From positions 250,233 through 314,232 of the forward strand of contig CDMY01000275.1 of the NCBI GenBank assembly GCA_001179505.1: a stretch of 64,000 nucleotides of DNA, given 5' to 3'. The stretch comes from Vitrella brassicaformis (lineage: Eukaryota > Sar > Vitrellaceae). The notes under the pieces are model-generated. The model was given only the letters and a program-made list of their open reading frames with translations. It was not told the origin of the DNA and searched no databases. Of the stretch, positions 47,101 to 58,057 are shown piece after piece; position 1 is the stretch's first letter, and every line of letters begins with the position of its first letter. The translations under genes and the position numbers were made by a program.

Positions 47101-48823
47101 TTGCGTACCCATCCTCCCTCCCTCTAAACGGGGCGCCCACCACCGATTTTGGTACTCACACCCATTCCATTCCTCCGGTGCGTGTGTGTGTGCGCATTAT
47201 GGATGCTGTGTGGGTGCTCTGTCTGGGTGGGGCGGAACGAGCGCATTGACTGACGGATTGATGAAGGGCAAGAAACACACAGAGACTACGCTACGTGATT
47301 GAAGCCGTATGAGAATCGGTGGTTAGGTGCTCCGTCGCATGGACGCTACTTGGTCGCATCCATCGCATGAGTGAGTTGTGTTGTTATTAAGACGAGACGA
47401 GACGTACGGGAGTGCGGCAGGGCGGACGAAAATCCCACGATCGAATCGCATCGGTGATGATGTGATTCAGATGTACGGTCGTTCGTATGTAAGTCCGTAA
47501 AGGGGATGGCGACAGGCAGTCGGTTAACCAACCACACACACAGCACTCACTCACCATGGTGACACACAGCAGGCACACAGCAAGTGATGTGACTGACTGA
47601 CATCATAGCGGCACACACCCATGGTAGGGTAGGTAGGTACACGCACTCACACACAGGGGGGAGGGCAGGGCAAGGCAGTCGAGATAAAAGGTGGACACAC
47701 AGACAGACAGACAGACATTCACACACGCCACGCCAGGCCAGGCCACGTCAAAGCATCGAAATCATCATCATAAGGCGAACACGGAGGTCCGTCCTGTCCC
47801 TCCCTCCATCCATCCTATCGTATCGTCTGTGTGTCGTGTTGTGTTGTGTGTGCACTCGTCTCGTCTCTTCGATCGACAAGCCAAAAAGACAGACAGGCAG
47901 ACAGGCAGACAGGCAGACAGACAGGCAGGCAAGTATACAGGTATCATCCATCATATCAATCATTCCGGCTAGCTACAGAGAGAGACAGACAGAGAGACAG
48001 ACAGACAGACACACAGACAGAGACGAGACGAGACGAGACGAGGCGAAAAAGAAGGCGCGCCCTTCCCGACTGATACATACGATACACACACGTCATGTCA
48101 TGTCATCGATTCAAAGATATATGTCGGTTATGTCTGTAGACGGGGCGGTAGGGACACGTACAGGCCAAAAAAAAAACGAAGGGGCATTTCTCTCATCCAT
48201 CATTTATGTCATTCATGTGCGAGCCGAGCGAGGCCGGCCGGTCAGGTTCCCCTCGTTGCGAGGCGAGGCAGAGTCGATGCTCTGCACACACTGTTTGGGG
48301 AGGCAGTGTGTGCAGTCCATCGAAATTGCCTCCCTACAAGAGAAAACTTATCCAGCGGCCAAGCACACATCTATCGGTATGTATCCGTCGTATTGGCTGG
48401 CTGCCTGTGGGGCAGGAAAACCCCTCCGAACACACACAGCCGCCCCGCCCCGCCCCCCATCCATCCATCCATCCATCCATCCATCCATCAAGAGAGTGAG
48501 CGAGTTCTGAGTGAGTCAGTAAGTAGCGGCTAGCTGGCTAGTGGCGAGCGAAGCGGTCAGCAAGGGCATCCCATGGCGGGATGCCCTCGCGACGCCTGCC
48601 AAGCCTCAGCCATCAACGGATGTATGTGTGTTATCACACGCATGCATGAAGGTAGGTAGGTATGCACTACGGTAGGTAGAGCGAGACGAGAGGGGGGACA
48701 GAGGAGAGGAGAGGAGAGAGGCGGACGTGTTAGGTAGGTTACGCGAGGCGAGCCACACACATGCATGGGTGTGAGAGTGTCGCTCGCTCCTGGTGGTGGG
48801 TGTAGTGTGTTCTGTGTCTTGAG
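44151..48823. other. Gene-poor microsatellite tract, 4.7 kb
   Basis: I find no splice-consistent coding chain, known domain or RNA gene. The tract is dense in simple repeats: GA (44,380-44,409), CTGT (44,704-44,728; 45,744-45,763), CTGC (44,664-44,688), GGAGC (45,161-45,181), CCCT runs, CGTGTA (46,575-46,638), TGCAT (46,810-46,830), CAGA (47,700-47,716; 47,888-47,930), GACGA (48,023-48,042) and CCAT (48,460-48,490). Long open frames here are repeat artefacts with Ser-Val-Cys-Leu or Asp-Arg-Gln-Thr periodicity. Confidence 0.7.
46575..46638. repeat. CGTGTA hexanucleotide array
   Basis: About ten near-perfect GTGTAC/CGTGTA units with one CGCGTG interruption, alternating purine-pyrimidine throughout. 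Confidence 0.9.
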
Positions 48824-49728
48824 TTATTCGTCGCCCTCTCCCTCGTCCCCCTCGTCGTCATCGTCATCATCGTCGTCGTCATCCTGACACACACATGCAA
48901 TGCAACACATACCACACAAATGTGTTGTGTCTTGGGAATGTGTCTCTGTGCCTCCCTGGGTTGCTTACGTCATCGTCGTCGTCCCCCTCGTCATAGCCCT
49001 GGCCGCGGCCCTGGTTGCCCTCGCCGCCCTCACCGCCGTCGTCATCTACACACACACACATCACCACAACAGATGGATTTGAATGAACCTCGCGCCTGTG
49101 TGCTGTGCCTCTCTCTGTGTCCGGTCCGGTTCACGCGTACCTCCTTCGTCATCGTCGTCATCGTCATCGTCCCCCTTGTTATCGTCATCGTAATCTGTGA
49201 CACACACCACACCGACACAAAGCAACACGCACACAAGCGTTGCGTCAGACGGCAGCCGTCCGTCCTATTCATGCGTGTGTCTGTCCTGTGTCTGCCCTCC
49301 CGTGTGCGCCTGTTCGTACCCTCGTCCTCCTCATCGTCGTCATCGTCGTCCTCTACGGGCGGACCCTCGCCACCGTCATCCTTCCTAGGGCGCTGAGGGC
49401 ACACAGACACACACACGCGAATACGGCATGCACACACACGATGCCAAGACATGAACCAATCCAATCCGCCCGTGTCGTCGGCTGGAGGGCGTCCCGTGCC
49501 GCCCATGGCCACCCCATCCGTCCTTTCGCCCTCCCCAGGTGCCCAGATCGCCCACCTTGGGGCGCGGCTCCTCGGGAGCCTCGTCCTCGTCCTCATCCAC
49601 GTCCTCGTCTGACCACACACAGGCACCATCGACACACACAGGCATCCCATCCATGCCGCTGGCGGCAGGCGTCCGTGATGCATGTGGTGGGTCGTACCAC
49701 GTGTCCTCTTGTCCTCTTTGTCAGCCAT
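48824..49728 (-). CDS. Extremely acidic Asp/Glu-rich protein
   Basis: Six short exons: about 49,699-49,728 (MADKEDKRTR), about 49,553-49,612 (SDEDVDEDEDEAPEEPRPK), 49,322 to about 49,392 (RPRKDDGGEGPPVE then Asp/Glu), about 49,143-49,196 (an Asp run with NKG), about 48,970-49,047 (GGEGNQGRGQGYDEGDD) and 48,824-48,882 (poly-Asp then EGDEGEGDE). Each exon encodes an acidic run and each intron is 75-170 bp with GT-AG ends. About 110-120 residues in total. Composition resembles prothymosin- or histone-chaperone-like tails, but no folded domain is visible and homology cannot be judged from composition. Confidence 0.6.
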
Positions 49729-50126
49729 CGCTCAGGGCCGTACGATAGATGATCTATGCGAGGCGATTAGCTACAACACCTGACCTGAACCCGAAGCGGC
49801 CTTGCCGACCAACCTGCCTGCAGGGTTCAAACCCTAGGCCCCAGGTAACCCCAGAGGCACTGGTTGCGTGAGCCATTCCACTGCTGCCGGTGTCGCGTTG
49901 AGGAGCGTTGCGGGTGCATGCAGTTGTCCTGACAAGAGAGGGCATCGGTACGTCCCTTCCCTCCATATCCCATCTTATCCCCCTTGCACTATGACATCAC
50001 ACAGGCAGCCACACGTCTCAACAGACAGACAGACGATAGATAAACAGAGAGAGATGTGTCGCATCAGCCACTCGACACCGCGTCATGCAGTGAGTCGGTC
50101 GGTCGGTCGATCGGTCGGTCGGTCGG
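49729..50126. other. Intergenic region, 398 bp
   Basis: Between the acidic gene's start and the PYM gene's stop. Holds a GGTC array (50,096-50,127) and a GGGTTCAAACCC palindrome (49,826-49,837). No gene seen. Confidence 0.45.
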
Positions 50127-51277
50127 TTAGTCCCCCTCCTGGTGTTTGTCCTCGAGCTCCAGGATCTCCTTGGCGATATCATCCTTGCGAGACAGCTTCT
50201 GCACACACACACCCCGCCATGTCGAGAGCTCAGATCGTTAGTGAGTGCCTGCCTGGCTGGCTGACCATCAGCTGCTCGGGAAGTGGCTGGTATCCGTTGG
50301 CCATCTTCTCCTCCAGCTGCTGAATCTCGCCCAGCTTCTTACGCAACCCACGCAGCTTCTTCTCATGGGCCGTCTTGGCGGCCGATGACGGCGATGCATC
50401 CTTGTCCTTGTCTGTGTCCTTGCCCTTACAACAACCGTCGTCATCGCTCTCGGCCTCTGTGGCTTTGAGCCGCTCCAATTTAGACGCCACCTGCTCGAGC
50501 TGAGGGCGGGCGAGTACGGACGATGCGGGATTGGCGCTCGACAGACCGTCCGCCACATTCTTTTTCTCCTTGACGTCGACGGCACGACCATCCACCTGAT
50601 GGATGACGGGAGGGCATACATACACGAATGAGAAGCGGCATGGTGGCAGGTTGGGTGGGAGAGGGGGGTAGGTAGCTTACGAGGTCCTCGTCGGTGGTTC
50701 GTTCTCTGCTGTGAGTGGGTGCGTAGTTCTTGTCGGTGACCTGTCGTTCGACCTGCTCGACCTCCTCCTTCTCGGCCTTTTCTCTCTTCTTGGCCCGCTT
50801 CTTGGCGTTCTTGCTCAGCTTCACAGGGGCCTCCTCATCGGGCGGCACATAGCCAGGGATGCCCTTCTTACCATAGTGCTGACATACATCAGAAGAAGGA
50901 CCACACATACATGCACACAAGTTGATTGAGATATATGTCGGAGCCCATCCACTCAGGCATGCCGGCAGCTGCTCTGCTCACCTCCGTACTGCGAAATCGC
51001 TCTTGCTCCTCCTGCAAGTAAGGCGAGGCGGCAGACAGACAGAGGCAGCAGGAGGACGGACATCAACACAGCGCATTCACTCGAGCATGCCATGCATCAC
51101 ATCGGCCTGATTCTTGTGCGCTTCCTGCTGACTGACCATGGGCACGTATCCCTCCCGGACGCGAATCTCCTTTCTGGTGGTGCCATCCGGCCGTTTGCTG
51201 GCAGCAATGACCCTCTCACCACCGTCCTTGATCACATACTTCTCGCCCTGCGCACCAACCACAGTCTGCTGCGCCAT
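50127..51277 (-). CDS. PYM1: PYM, partner of Y14-Mago (exon-junction-complex recycling factor)
   Basis: Five exons: about 51,158-51,277 (possibly to 51,110), about 50,981-51,013, about 50,684-50,879, about 50,267-50,597 and 50127 to about 50,199. The conserved N-terminal Mago-Y14-binding motif is clear: ERVIAASKRPDGTTRKEIRV followed by REGYVP. Then GKKGIPGYVPPDEEAPVKLS and a Lys-rich NAKKRAKKREKAEKEE segment, a disordered linker, and a C-terminal coiled coil (KKLRGLRKKLGEIQQLEEKM; RKDDIAKEILELEDK), the same order as animal PYM/WIBG. PYM is cytoplasmic, binds ribosomes, and strips exon junction complexes from mRNA during translation, which fits an intron-rich genome. Confidence 0.9.
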
Positions 51278-51571
51278 CGCACACTTGGGAGCACTGCAAG
51301 AGGTTGAGGCGGGATGCGATCTGCGAGCTCATCCTCTCCAACTTGCTGATCTGTCCAAGGAGTTGATGAGGAAGACGAGGACGACCGTGACGAAGACGAC
51401 AGACGGTGGGCAAGTACGCTGAGGCAGTCAAGCTGGTCGTGCCAGTGTGCGGTGGCCTTGTGTGTGCGCTTCTACAGGAACCGTCGCCGAATGGATGACT
51501 GATATATCGATTAAGACTGATCATATATCGTTTCAAGAGCTGTCTGTCGAGGCAGACCTGGGTGATGCGAG
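51278..51571. promoter_or_regulatory. Divergent promoter region of PYM and Cdc14
   Basis: 294 bp between the starts of PYM (leftward) and Cdc14 (rightward). No recognisable element beyond ATATCGATT-like AT-rich patches at 51,502-51,530. Confidence 0.35.
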
Positions 51572-53350
51572 ATGACGAATGGAAAGCCACCTGGCCAATC
51601 GTGCAAGTAAGCAAGGGGGAGGGAAGATCAAACAAGAGTCATTCGTGAAGGGATTGATGGCCACCATGGCATGCATGTGTTTCTGTCTGTGTGTGCATGG
51701 TATGTATGGTGTTGGTGGTCTGTCTGTTCTTGGCTGGGCTCGCTGCAGTGTGTTGCGTGAGTTGGAGGACATCGGTGCCGTCCCCGTCATCCCCGGGCAG
51801 CTGTACTATGCATCGCTGCCAAAGCGGCTGCAGGCGCAGCTGCCCCGCCACGACGACCACCAGTCGCCCGTCCAATTCTTTACCATCGATGACAAGCTGC
51901 TGTACAAGCCATTCTTCCAGGACTTCGGCCCCGTCAACCTGGGACACACTTACAGATTCTGCCGGGCGGTGCAGAGGAGGCTGAGGGAGGCAGAGGCGCA
52001 CCGGTCGAGTGATGGTGGCACCAATGGCCACAGCCACCACACGCCCCCGCCCCCCTCCCCTGCAGCTGCCGCATCATCACAACCCCCAGTGGTACCGTCC
52101 TCCTCCCCCTGCCCCTCTCTGTCCCTCCCCACCCCCTCTCCCCGCCGAGTGTTGGTGCACTACTCAAACCAGGACCCGCAGAAGCGGGCCAATGCGGTGT
52201 ATCTCATGGGCGCCTTCCAGGTCATTGTGCTGGGCAAGACGGCCGAGCAGGCGTACGCGCCCTTTTTAGGCGTGTACCCGCCCCTCCTGCCCTTCCGCGA
52301 CGCGTCCTTCGGCGTCTGCACCTACTCGTGCAGCATCCTGGACTGCCTCAAGGGCATTCAGTACGCCATCAAGCTGGGCTGGTTCGACTACAAGACATTC
52401 GACGTGGAGGCCTACGACAAGTACGATGCCGTCGAGAACGGCGACCTCAACTGGGTCATCCCCAACAAATTCATGGCCTTCTCCTCGCCGTTCGGCCTCG
52501 ACCCACGGGAGCAGAGTGCGCTTAAGGCCAAGGGGCAGCACTACCTGCCGCCCGAGGACTACGCGCGGATCTTCCGCGAGGTGGGTGTGGGGCTGGTGGT
52601 GCGGCTCAACCGCAAGACCTACGACAGGCGGCGATTCCTCGACTACGGCATACAACACATCGACCTCTTCTTCCCTGATGGAGCTTGCCCGCCAAAAGAC
52701 GTCATCGACCGGTCAGTCAGTGGGGGTCAGGTCGGTGGGCGAAGACCACACAAACATTCATTCTCATCACTTGTCTGTCAATCGGTCAATCCAGGTTCCT
52801 GATGGCGTGTGAGACGCACAAGCATGGTGTGGCGGTGCACTGCAAGGCCGGCCTGGGCCGGACGGGCACCCTGATCGCAGCGTACGCCATCAAGAACTAC
52901 AAGTTCCCGGCCGGCCCCTTCATCGGCTGGATCCGCATCTGCCGGCCGGGCAGCATCCTGGGCCCGCAGCAGCACTTTTTGTGCGAGATCGAGAAGGACC
53001 TGCTCAACGCCGATGTGCACGAGAGCGTCAACAAGACACTCATGGACGTGAGCATGGGCATGATGGACGACGTCACGAGCAACTACCAGTCATCGCACTC
53101 ATTCCATCAGGTGAGGGCGGGCGGAATAGATGGGAGGGAGGGAGGGAGGGTGGGTGGGTGGTGGGTGTTCGTTGATTGTGTGTGTGTTTCCATCCGGCTC
53201 GGATCGGTACTGCAGGACGTGTTGACAGCGGGTCAGAAGAAGATGCTGCGTCGGATGGCGGCTGCGGGCGACAAGGGGCAGGGCGAGCGACTGGTGGCCG
53301 CCAGGCGAGAAGCCAACATGAACAAACGAGAGATTCCCGCCGGGAAATAA
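51572..53350 (+). CDS. Cdc14-type dual-specificity protein phosphatase
   Basis: Four exons: 51572-51606, 51749-52711, 52795-53110 and 53216-53350. ATG 51572 is preferred because only that frame joins exon 2. The N-terminal DSP-like domain starts [11 protein letters not shown] with [20 protein letters not shown], then [20 protein letters not shown]. The catalytic half has [43 protein letters not shown], the P-loop [11 protein letters not shown] (Cys nucleophile and Arg) and [17 protein letters not shown], all Cdc14 hallmarks. Cdc14 removes Cdk phosphates on Ser-Pro sites, driving mitotic exit and, in ciliates/apicomplexans, other division steps. A His/Pro/Ser-rich insert of about 45 residues separates two strands of the N-terminal domain. 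The C-terminus is a short basic tail. Confidence 0.95.
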
Positions 53351-54486
53351 TCGCCACTGACGATGGATGCACACCACACTTGTTTGTTGTCCTTTTATAT
53401 ATACACACGGATGGAATCTGTCTGTTGATTGATCAATGGTCTGTCTGCGTCTGTCTGTCTCTGATGGAGCGAGGTAGCGAGTGAGAGGAGAGAGAGAGGT
53501 TTGTGGGGGGACGGGACGGGACACATCATATACATACATGACACCCATCGTGTGTCTACACTCTGTTTGTGCAGGCGTTGCGTTCAAACCTCGTCTACAG
53601 AGGCGAAGAAGATCGTGAATGCCCCAGCGGCCTTCCCCTTCCCCTGAGCGGGTGGGTTGGCCGCTGGGGCATTGACGATCTTCTTCGCCTCTGTAGACTA
53701 CATGACATTCAGTCACATTCGATGACGTCACTCACTGACATGAAAACACACGTCTTTCGTGCTTGCTTCCTTTCTGCCTGCCTGCCTGCCTGCCTTCTGA
53801 GGGCATCGCGCAAATGCCTGCCTGTGAGGCTAGTTTGCCTGCAGCCACCTGTCTGCCTGCCTGCCTGCTTGTGTGTGTGTGTCGTGTTTATGCGGGTAGA
53901 TAATAAACTCGTGCATGCCGCATGTGTCCATGCGTGTGTATGTGTGTATGGCTGTGCATTGATTAATGCATTGATTGCAAGATTGCGTGCTATACTGAGA
54001 ATGAATCGGGCAGGACCGATTTTGAGTCCCGCCCGCCATTTTTGGCTTTGCATTCAGAACATCCATGATCAATGCCTTCTATACAACGACCTTTATCTGC
54101 ACGTCTTGTGCCGACGGATCATCACTAACCCGGGCGACCACTGCAGTGTCAAGGGTCAGAGTAGGCCTGCACGCCCCCCTGGTGCGATGACGTCCCCAGG
54201 CAGTTGAGCACCACGACCGACGGAGAGATGACAAGGAAGAACCCCGCAAGGAGGGATGTTGACCTGCCCGCTCTCCATGGCGCTGCATCAATGCCGACTC
54301 GGATTCTTGCTGCTCTCTGCAGGTGCAGGGCTGGGCTTGTTGGCTGCTTTGCATGTCAGCGTTGTGGGGGTGACGTGTTGCGCTGCGATGTCTGGCTGAG
54401 TCCATTTCGAATTGGGAGGGAAGGGAGAGGCGATCGTTCCCCAGAATTTTGGGGCCACCGTAAAGTCGACGGAGAGGCTTGCCAGG
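53351..54486. other. Intergenic region, 1.1 kb, with a snap-back hairpin
   Basis: Cdc14 3' end to the next gene's 5' end. Apart from the hairpin (53,593-53,698) it contains CTGC/TGCC runs (53,776-53,795) and TG repeats. Open frames near 54,079-54,480 on both strands have no splice logic or family features. Confidence 0.5.
53593..53698. repeat. Long hairpin: 40-bp arms, 26-bp loop
   Basis: Arms 53593-53632 and 53659-53698 are reverse complements with one mismatch in 40 (arm begins GTCTACAGAGGCGAAGAAGA and ends CCCCAGCGGCC). The loop is CT/G-rich. Confidence 0.95.
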
Positions 54487-57079
54487 ATGAGCGCCGCAGC
54501 GTCCGAATCTTCCCCCGTTTTTAAGTCATCGCACAAGGTAAGCTCGGAGGCGGCAGAGAGAGAGATGACCAGCTGCGAGCGATGAGCCGCATCAAGCGTC
54601 GTTTGTATGGCTGATCTGCCAGATGTTTGACGTCGGTTCGCTTCCCGGTGACGCACTCTGGGCGTTGGCTGACCAGATGACCGTCGGCGAGTTGGTTCGT
54701 GTGCGCCGACTCAACAAAGCCGTCCGCGCCGGTCTGCGGCTCACGTACATGCTGCAGCGACTCGAGCACTTCAACGCCACTCACAGCGCCCGCAACTTGG
54801 TCACCTTCAAGCCCGAAATGCCCGGTAGGCAGGATGCAGGCCAGCGACACAACACATCCGTCATTTCCTTCTTGTACTTGCACGGTCTTCAGGCACCCTT
54901 CGTTCCGCTGACGAGCGTTTCGAACCAGAACATCGCCCCGCCGGTCCTCAGCCCAGCCCCCTCGGCCCCTTCCCCGTCGCTGAGGACCCCAATTCTCAAC
55001 CAAGGTCGGTCACCACACACAGGCAGCTACTCGCCCGCCATCCACCGCTCACTGTGTGTTGTCCTGCGTTGTGTTGTGTTGTTCAGCGTAAGGTTCGTCG
55101 TGTGTTGGCCACGTTGTGGGTGGGGGAGGAGGGCGGCGACTGGGAGGCCTGGCGACCCGTCATGACCCGCGTGGCTGCAGACCCCCAAGGCGGCGTCAGT
55201 CTGCCGGTGGTGGTGGCGGTCAAGGCGGGTGAGGGCCGTGGCAAGTGGCACCCAAGCACAAGCGTCAAGGCATACAAGGTGGGTGGGGGTGGGGGGGTAG
55301 GGGACACAAGCGCCCTGCGTCATCGCTTTCGCTCTCTCCCTCTCTCTGTGCGTGTGTGTGTGCGTGTGTGTGTGCGTGTGTGTGTGCGTGTGTGTGTGCG
55401 TGTGTGTGTTCAGAGTCACCCGGCGACATTTGCCCAGCTGACGTATCTGCACCACCACATCAACTGCACGTTCCTGATGCCTCGAGCGGGTACCACATCA
55501 CGAGTGTACCGCCTCGAGCTGCGCAACAACCGACGCGCCACATGGAAGGTCCGATGCGCACAGCGGGGCGACACATCCAACGTAAGGATGCAGACAGATG
55601 AGCGCGAACGGTCTCTCCCATCAATGCCTGTGTGCCTGTGCAGAACCCCCGCATCGTGGCCCGCCGTCGTGTGGGTACGTCGGTGACTGAGTTGGCCAGA
55701 CCCTTCCTGAGTTTCTTCGAGTACGAGTACTTCACTCCCACACCGCTGCCGGCGGTGGGGGGCTGGGCGCCGGCCTCGCCATGCAGCCCATCCCCGGCGG
55801 CTGGCTGGGCCTCCTCGGCCAGCAGCAGCCCAACGTCAATGCCAATCCCAATCCCAATCCCGCCCCTGCCCCCGCCCCTCACCCTCCCCCTCCCCCACCC
55901 CAAGACACACATGACACACACGACAACCAAGATGACGAGCCGGCTGCCCAGGCCAGCGACGAGCCACAGTCAGGAGGAGATACCGAGGAGCAGGAGGGGC
56001 CGGTGGGTGGTGTTGATGAGGGAGGCGATAGCGACATGGGCGTGTGTGTGGAGGAGAAGGGTTCGGACAGTGGTGAGTGTGCTGACGACGGGGGCGAGGA
56101 TTACAGTGTGGACGGCGAAGATGATGCTGTCGGTATGGACGGCGAGGCTGACGAGGGTGGTGGTGGTCTCGATGACGACGGTAACGGTCTCGACATGAAT
56201 TCCGATAACGACGACGATGAGGTCAGCAGGCAGAGAGGAGAATCTGCCGCTTTTTGCACATACGGACACCTGTTTGTATTGCCAGCAGGATGAAGAGGGT
56301 GGGGGCATTCCGTACTTCTCTGATTGGGACTCGCCGATCTCATCTTGGGGCAGCCAGGGCACTGTTTTCAGGTCAGCAAACATACACGCGGACCTTCTCA
56401 TGTGTGTGATGTGGGTGCCTGTGTCGTCTGTGTTGTTTCGTCGATATCAGTGGCGACACCCGACACGAGTACGAAATGACTTTTGACGACTATGACCGAC
56501 ATGACGACAGCAGCGAAGATGAGGAGGGGGGCGACCAGCGGCGGGAGGAGAGGTATCGGTCGCAGGAGGGACACGGCGAATTCTTCATGTGGTGGAGGCC
56601 CGTACGCCGCAGAGGCCCCTAGTGAGCGCAGGGGGGTGGCAGTGTTGTGCATGACATGTGTTGGGATGTTGTGGTGCTATTTTTAGTGGCGGCCGCTTCA
56701 GTGATATGAGCGAGCTGGATGGGATGAAGGACAAGATGGACGATGAGATGAGTGAGATGGCTGCGCCCAGGTACACAAATCTATGCGTGTCTGCACCCCA
56801 TTTCTGGTTTGCACACTTTCCCCAGTGTGGTTTTTGGTTTGCAGTGCGGCACCTGCTGCTGCTGCTGCTGCTGCTGCCGTGGTTGCCTCTCCCACGACGC
56901 GTTTCCAGCAGACAGCCACAGAGATGCTGGCACGTGCTCCGCCGCGGCGCACCCACGACAGTGGTCGTGTGCAGTGGGGAGGGGTGCCGGCAGCTGCCGA
57001 CAACCATACCAACAGCAACGATGACAGCACCGATCAGACGCAGCAAGGCCAGATGGCGAACAGGGCACACACAATCTGA
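54487..57079 (+). CDS. F-box-like protein with long acidic C-terminal half
   Basis: Exons: 54487-54536, about 54,625-54,824, about 54,892-55,003, about 55,086-55,279, about 55,413-55,580, about 55,644-56,221, about 56,289-56,371, about 56,450-56,621, about 56,687-56,771 and about 56,845-57,079. The N-terminus reads SLPGDALWALADQMTVGEL and VRVRRLNKAVRAGL, an F-box-like helix set. A conserved-looking region follows (KVRRVLATLWVGEE; VSLPVVVAVKAGEG; HHHINCTFLMPRAGTTSRVY; VTELARPFLSFFEYEYF). From 55,870 it is Asp/Glu/Gly-rich, then Arg/Glu, ending in an Ala run and a Gln/Asn-rich tail. Inside 55,740-55,790 the frame must shift by +1; removing a 32-nt GT..CAG segment does this. Function unknown; SCF substrate receptor is possible. 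Confidence 0.6.
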
Positions 57080-57757
57080 GAATGATCGCAGACAGACACA
57101 ACGCGACGGATAAATGCACCTCGAAAGAGACTGACTGACAGACGGAGGGACGGATGCTTCATCTTCGTATGTGAAAGACCCCAGTGTGTGTACGTGCACT
57201 CCACGTGTGAGTAAATATCAATGTGTGCATGGAACGCTGATTGATGCATTGAGGGCCACACGTTTGCTTGTCCGACGAGTAGTCCACAAATATTCATTCA
57301 TCACCAACACACACACACACACACACGCGCACACGCACGAACACACAATCGATGTCTGTCTGTCTGTCTGTCTGTATATGACATATATATAGGTCTCTGT
57401 CTGTATTCACGGCAACAAACGCCTGAGCTCCGCTCCCTCGCTCGCTGCCACTCGGCAGCAAACAAACAAACATACAAACCGACTACCTATATAGGGGGGG
57501 GAAACTGTCATTAACCGTAACACTCGTCTGTGTGTCCGTGATACTCATACAAATACAGTCCCATCAGCACGCAGAGTCAAACAGGCTCAAGGGGAGGAGG
57601 GATCAATCCCCGCCCCATCAGCACACCCCAGTCCCGCAAACCCTCCCCTCCCTCCCCCACGCAGACAGAAGCTAGTCGCACGCGCGAGGGCGATAGACAA
57701 GCGAGAGCGAATCCATCCAGACACATGACTGAACCCCCGACCCTTCCACCCCTCCTT
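57080..57757. other. Intergenic region before the assembly gap, 678 bp
   Basis: CA repeats (57,306-57,326), a CTGT array (57,355-57,374) and AT-rich patches. A leftward open frame runs into the gap and might be the end of the protease gene, but it cannot be judged across missing bases. Confidence 0.4.
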
Positions 57758-58057
57758 NNNNNNNNNNNNNNNNNNNNNNNNNNNNNNNNNNNNNNNNNNN
57801 NNNNNNNNNNNNNNNNNNNNNNNNNNNNNNNNNNNNNNNNNNNNNNNNNNNNNNNNNNNNNNNNNNNNNNNNNNNNNNNNNNNNNNNNNNNNNNNNNNNN
57901 NNNNNNNNNNNNNNNNNNNNNNNNNNNNNNNNNNNNNNNNNNNNNNNNNNNNNNNNNNNNNNNNNNNNNNNNNNNNNNNNNNNNNNNNNNNNNNNNNNNN
58001 NNNNNNNNNNNNNNNNNNNNNNNNNNNNNNNNNNNNNNNNNNNNNNNNNNNNNNNNN
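57758..58057. other. Assembly gap (300 undetermined bases)
   Basis: A run of exactly 300 N; probably a nominal-size gap. It hides the 3' end of the ubiquitin protease gene. Confidence 0.99.

Noticed and set aside
49800-49860. Possible tRNA T-arm (GGGTTCAAACCC)
   Set aside because: No D-arm, anticodon arm or acceptor stem can be built around it at tRNA spacing; it is a small palindrome.
55632-56198. Arg/Val/Thr-rich frame through 56,198 as the real C-terminus of the F-box-like gene
   Set aside because: The +1 frame is acidic, splices cleanly into three further exons and matches the composition of neighbouring exons.
57587-57757. Leftward frame joining the protease across the gap
   Set aside because: The connection passes through 300 unknown bases, so phase cannot be established; composition there is not convincingly coding.
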